Assembly (NCBI GenBank): GCA_905221605.1
Contig: CAJNDS010000450.1
Location: 93,828-137,051 of the forward strand
Direction of reading: 5' to 3'
From: Symbiodinium natans
Lineage: Eukaryota; Sar; Dinophyceae; Suessiales; Symbiodiniaceae
Length of the DNA: 43,224 nt
Positions 41,327-43,224 of this stretch are shown here, piece by piece. Numbering within the stretch: the first letter of the stretch is position 1; each line of letters opens with the position of its first letter. The notes below the pieces were generated by a model. That model searched no databases and was not told where the DNA came from. It was given only the letters and a program-made list of their open reading frames with translations. The translations under genes and the position numbers were made by a program.

Positions 41327-43224
41327 CATGGCTTCACGGCTTTGGACCCTATCAGCCGACTTTAAAGGGTCCCAGTGCACGCCCGCCCTCTCCGCCCTCC
41401 CCGCCCCCTCCGCCCTTTCCGCCCTTTCCGCCCCCTCCGCTTCCCGCTCCGCCCCCTCCGCCCTTCCCGCTCCATGGCGCTCCATATGGTTCCCGCCCCC
41501 TCCGCCCTTCCCGCCCCATGGCGCCCCATATGGCTCCATGGTCCCATCCCGCCCCATGGCTCCCATGGCTTCACGGCTTTGGACCCTATCAGCGGACTTT
41601 AAAGGGTCCCAGTGCATGCCCGCCCTCTCCGCCCTCCCCGCCCCCTCCGCCCTTTCCGCCCTTTCCGCCCCCTCCGCCCTTCCCGCTCCATGGCGCTCCA
41701 TGGCTCCATGGTCCCATGGCCCCATGGTCCCACCGCGCCCGGCTTCAGACATCCGCCTCCGCCGCCTCTGCCCTTCCTTGCCCCCCCATGGCCTCATGGC
41801 CCCATGCCTCTCACCCTCAACCGCCCCATGACGCTCCATGCCTTCTCCCACGCCTCACGTCTGGACCTTTTCATCCGCCTTCTCCGCCGCCTCTGCCCTT
41901 CCTAATGGCTTTAAAGGGTCCCAGCGCATGCCCGCCCTCTCCGCCCTCCCCGCCCCCTCCGCCCTTTCGCCCTTTCCGCCCCCTCCGCCCTTCCCGCTCC
42001 ATGGCGCTCCATGGCTCCATGGTCCCATGGCCCCATGGTCCCATCCCGCCCGGCTTCAGACCTTATCATCCGCCTTCTCCGCCGCCTCTGCCCTTCCTTT
42101 GCGCCCCCATTGGCCTCATGGCCCCATGCCTCTCACCCTCAATGGCCATGGCTCCATGGTCCCATCCCGCCCCATGGCTCCCATGGCTTCACCTTGGGAC
42201 CCTCTCAGCTGACTTTAAAGGGTCCTGGACCTTTTCCTCCGCCTTCTCTCACGCTTAATGGCTCATGGCCCCATGGCTCCATGGTCCCATCCCGCCCCAT
42301 GGCTCCCATGGCTTCACGGCTTTGGACCCTATCAGCTGACTTTAAAGGGTCCCAGTGCATGCCCGCCCTCTCCGCCCTCCCCGCCCCCTCCGCCCTTTCC
42401 GCCCTTTCCGCCCCCTCCGCCCTTCCCGCTCCGCCCCCTCCGCCCTTCCCGCTCCATGGCGCTCCATATGGTTCCCGCCCCCTCCGCCCTTCCCGCCCCA
42501 TGGCGCTCCATGGCTTCATTGGTCCCATGCCCCATGGCTCCCACGGCCTCACGTCCCTGCACCTTTTCATCCGCCTTCTCCGCCGCCTCTGCCCTTCCTA
42601 ATGGCTCATGGCCCCATGGCTCCATGGTCCCATCCCGCCCCATGGCTCCCATGGCTTCACGGCTTTGGACCCTATCAACTGACTTTAAAGGGTCCCAGCG
42701 CATGCCCGCCCTCTCGCCCTTTCCGCTTCCCGCTCCATGGCGCTCCATGGCTCCATGGTCCCACGGCCCCATGGTCCCATCCCGCCCGGCTTCAGACCTT
42801 ATCATCCGCCTTCTCCGCTGCCCTTCCTTGCCCCCGCCTCTCACCCTCAACCGCCCCATGGCGCTTCATGGCTTCTCCCACGCCTCACGTCTGGACCTTT
42901 TCTTCCGCCTTCTCCGCCGCCTCTGCCCTTCCTCATGGCTCATGGCCCCATGGCTCCATGGTCCCATCCCGCCCCATGGCTCCCGGCTTTGGACCCTATC
43001 AGCTGACTTTAAAGGGTCCCGGCGCATGCCCGCCCTCTCCGCCCTCCCCGCCCCTCCGCCCTTTCCGCCCTTTCCGCCCCCTCCGCCCTTCCCGCTCTAT
43101 GGCGCTCCATGGCTCCATGGTCCCATGACCCCATGGCCCCATGGCTCCATGGTCCCATCCCGCCCCATGGCTCCCATGGCTTCACCTTGGGACCCGTCCC
43201 AGTGCATGCCCGCCCTCTCCCCCC

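Larger units (their letters stand above)
35830..43224. repeat. C-rich satellite-like array, more than 20 variable units
   Basis: Units of about 150 to 400 bp are built from shuffled modules: CCATGGCTCCCATGGCTTCA, a punctuation CAGCTGACTTTAAAGGGTCC with CAGTGCATGCCCGCC, runs of CCGCCCTTTCCGCCC, CATATGGTTCCCGCC, and ATCCGCCTTCTCCGCCGCC. The punctuation recurs near 36331, 36451, 36826, 37056, 37386, 38115, 39360, 39701, 40029, 40434, 40578, 40753, 41355, 41593, 42208, 42336, 42679 and 43003. The array runs off the right edge. The minus strand is very G-rich. Long frames (up to 507 codons, plus strand) exist on both strands because stop codons are rare in this composition; they are not called as genes. 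Confidence 0.95.

Noticed and set aside
35830-43224. CRISPR-like regular repeats
   Set aside because: No constant repeat with unique spacers. Units are variable, contiguous and eukaryotic in context.

Overview
The window looks like nuclear DNA of a dinoflagellate, most likely a symbiodiniacean or other Suessiales relative. This is inference. Scattered degenerate TTTAGGG runs occur throughout, long repeats surround very sparse coding sequence, and recognisable exons are short and almost all on the minus strand. Many apparent splice donors are GC or GA instead of GT, and acceptors are often AG|G. No bacterial operons, rRNA genes or CRISPR arrays were seen. Open frames longer than about 150 aa, apart from the KptA/Tpt1 exon, are repeat artefacts or unsupported.

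Layout on the minus strand, read from high to low coordinates. (1) 43224-35830 is a C-rich satellite-like array with roughly 20 units sharing a common punctuation. Two unique islands sit inside it: a KptA/Tpt1 (RNA 2'-phosphotransferase) exon at 38578-39176 and a small candidate exon at 41262-41326. The array may therefore be intron of a gene. (2) 34560-27395 holds scattered candidate exons with good splice signals and protein-like frames but no recognised family. (3) 25206-24597 is a large inverted repeat of an 11-base unit. (4) 22015-8158 is the best gene of the window, a GT1/Glyco_transf_28-type glycosyltransferase (sterol-glucosyltransferase-like). At least ten exons lie in the correct N-to-C order over about 14 kb, and splice phases match where adjacent exons could be joined. 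(5) 6974-4047 holds about eight exons of one or more helix-rich proteins that I do not recognise; four exons in a row are phase-consistent. (6) 2697-987 holds three phase-0 exons of a protein family I remember as widespread in dinoflagellates and uncharacterised. Its 3' part probably lies beyond the left edge.

Mobile and repetitive DNA fills introns and intergenic space. There is a 322-bp element with perfect 30-bp terminal inverted repeats and a perfect 8-bp target duplication, a second short element of similar build, a 26-bp-arm hairpin, a 176-bp segment present as two perfect inverted copies 16 kb apart, microsatellites, and a tRNA-like (SINE-like) segment. All exon calls were made by eye from splice signals, frame openness and family resemblance. 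None is backed by transcript data or a database search.
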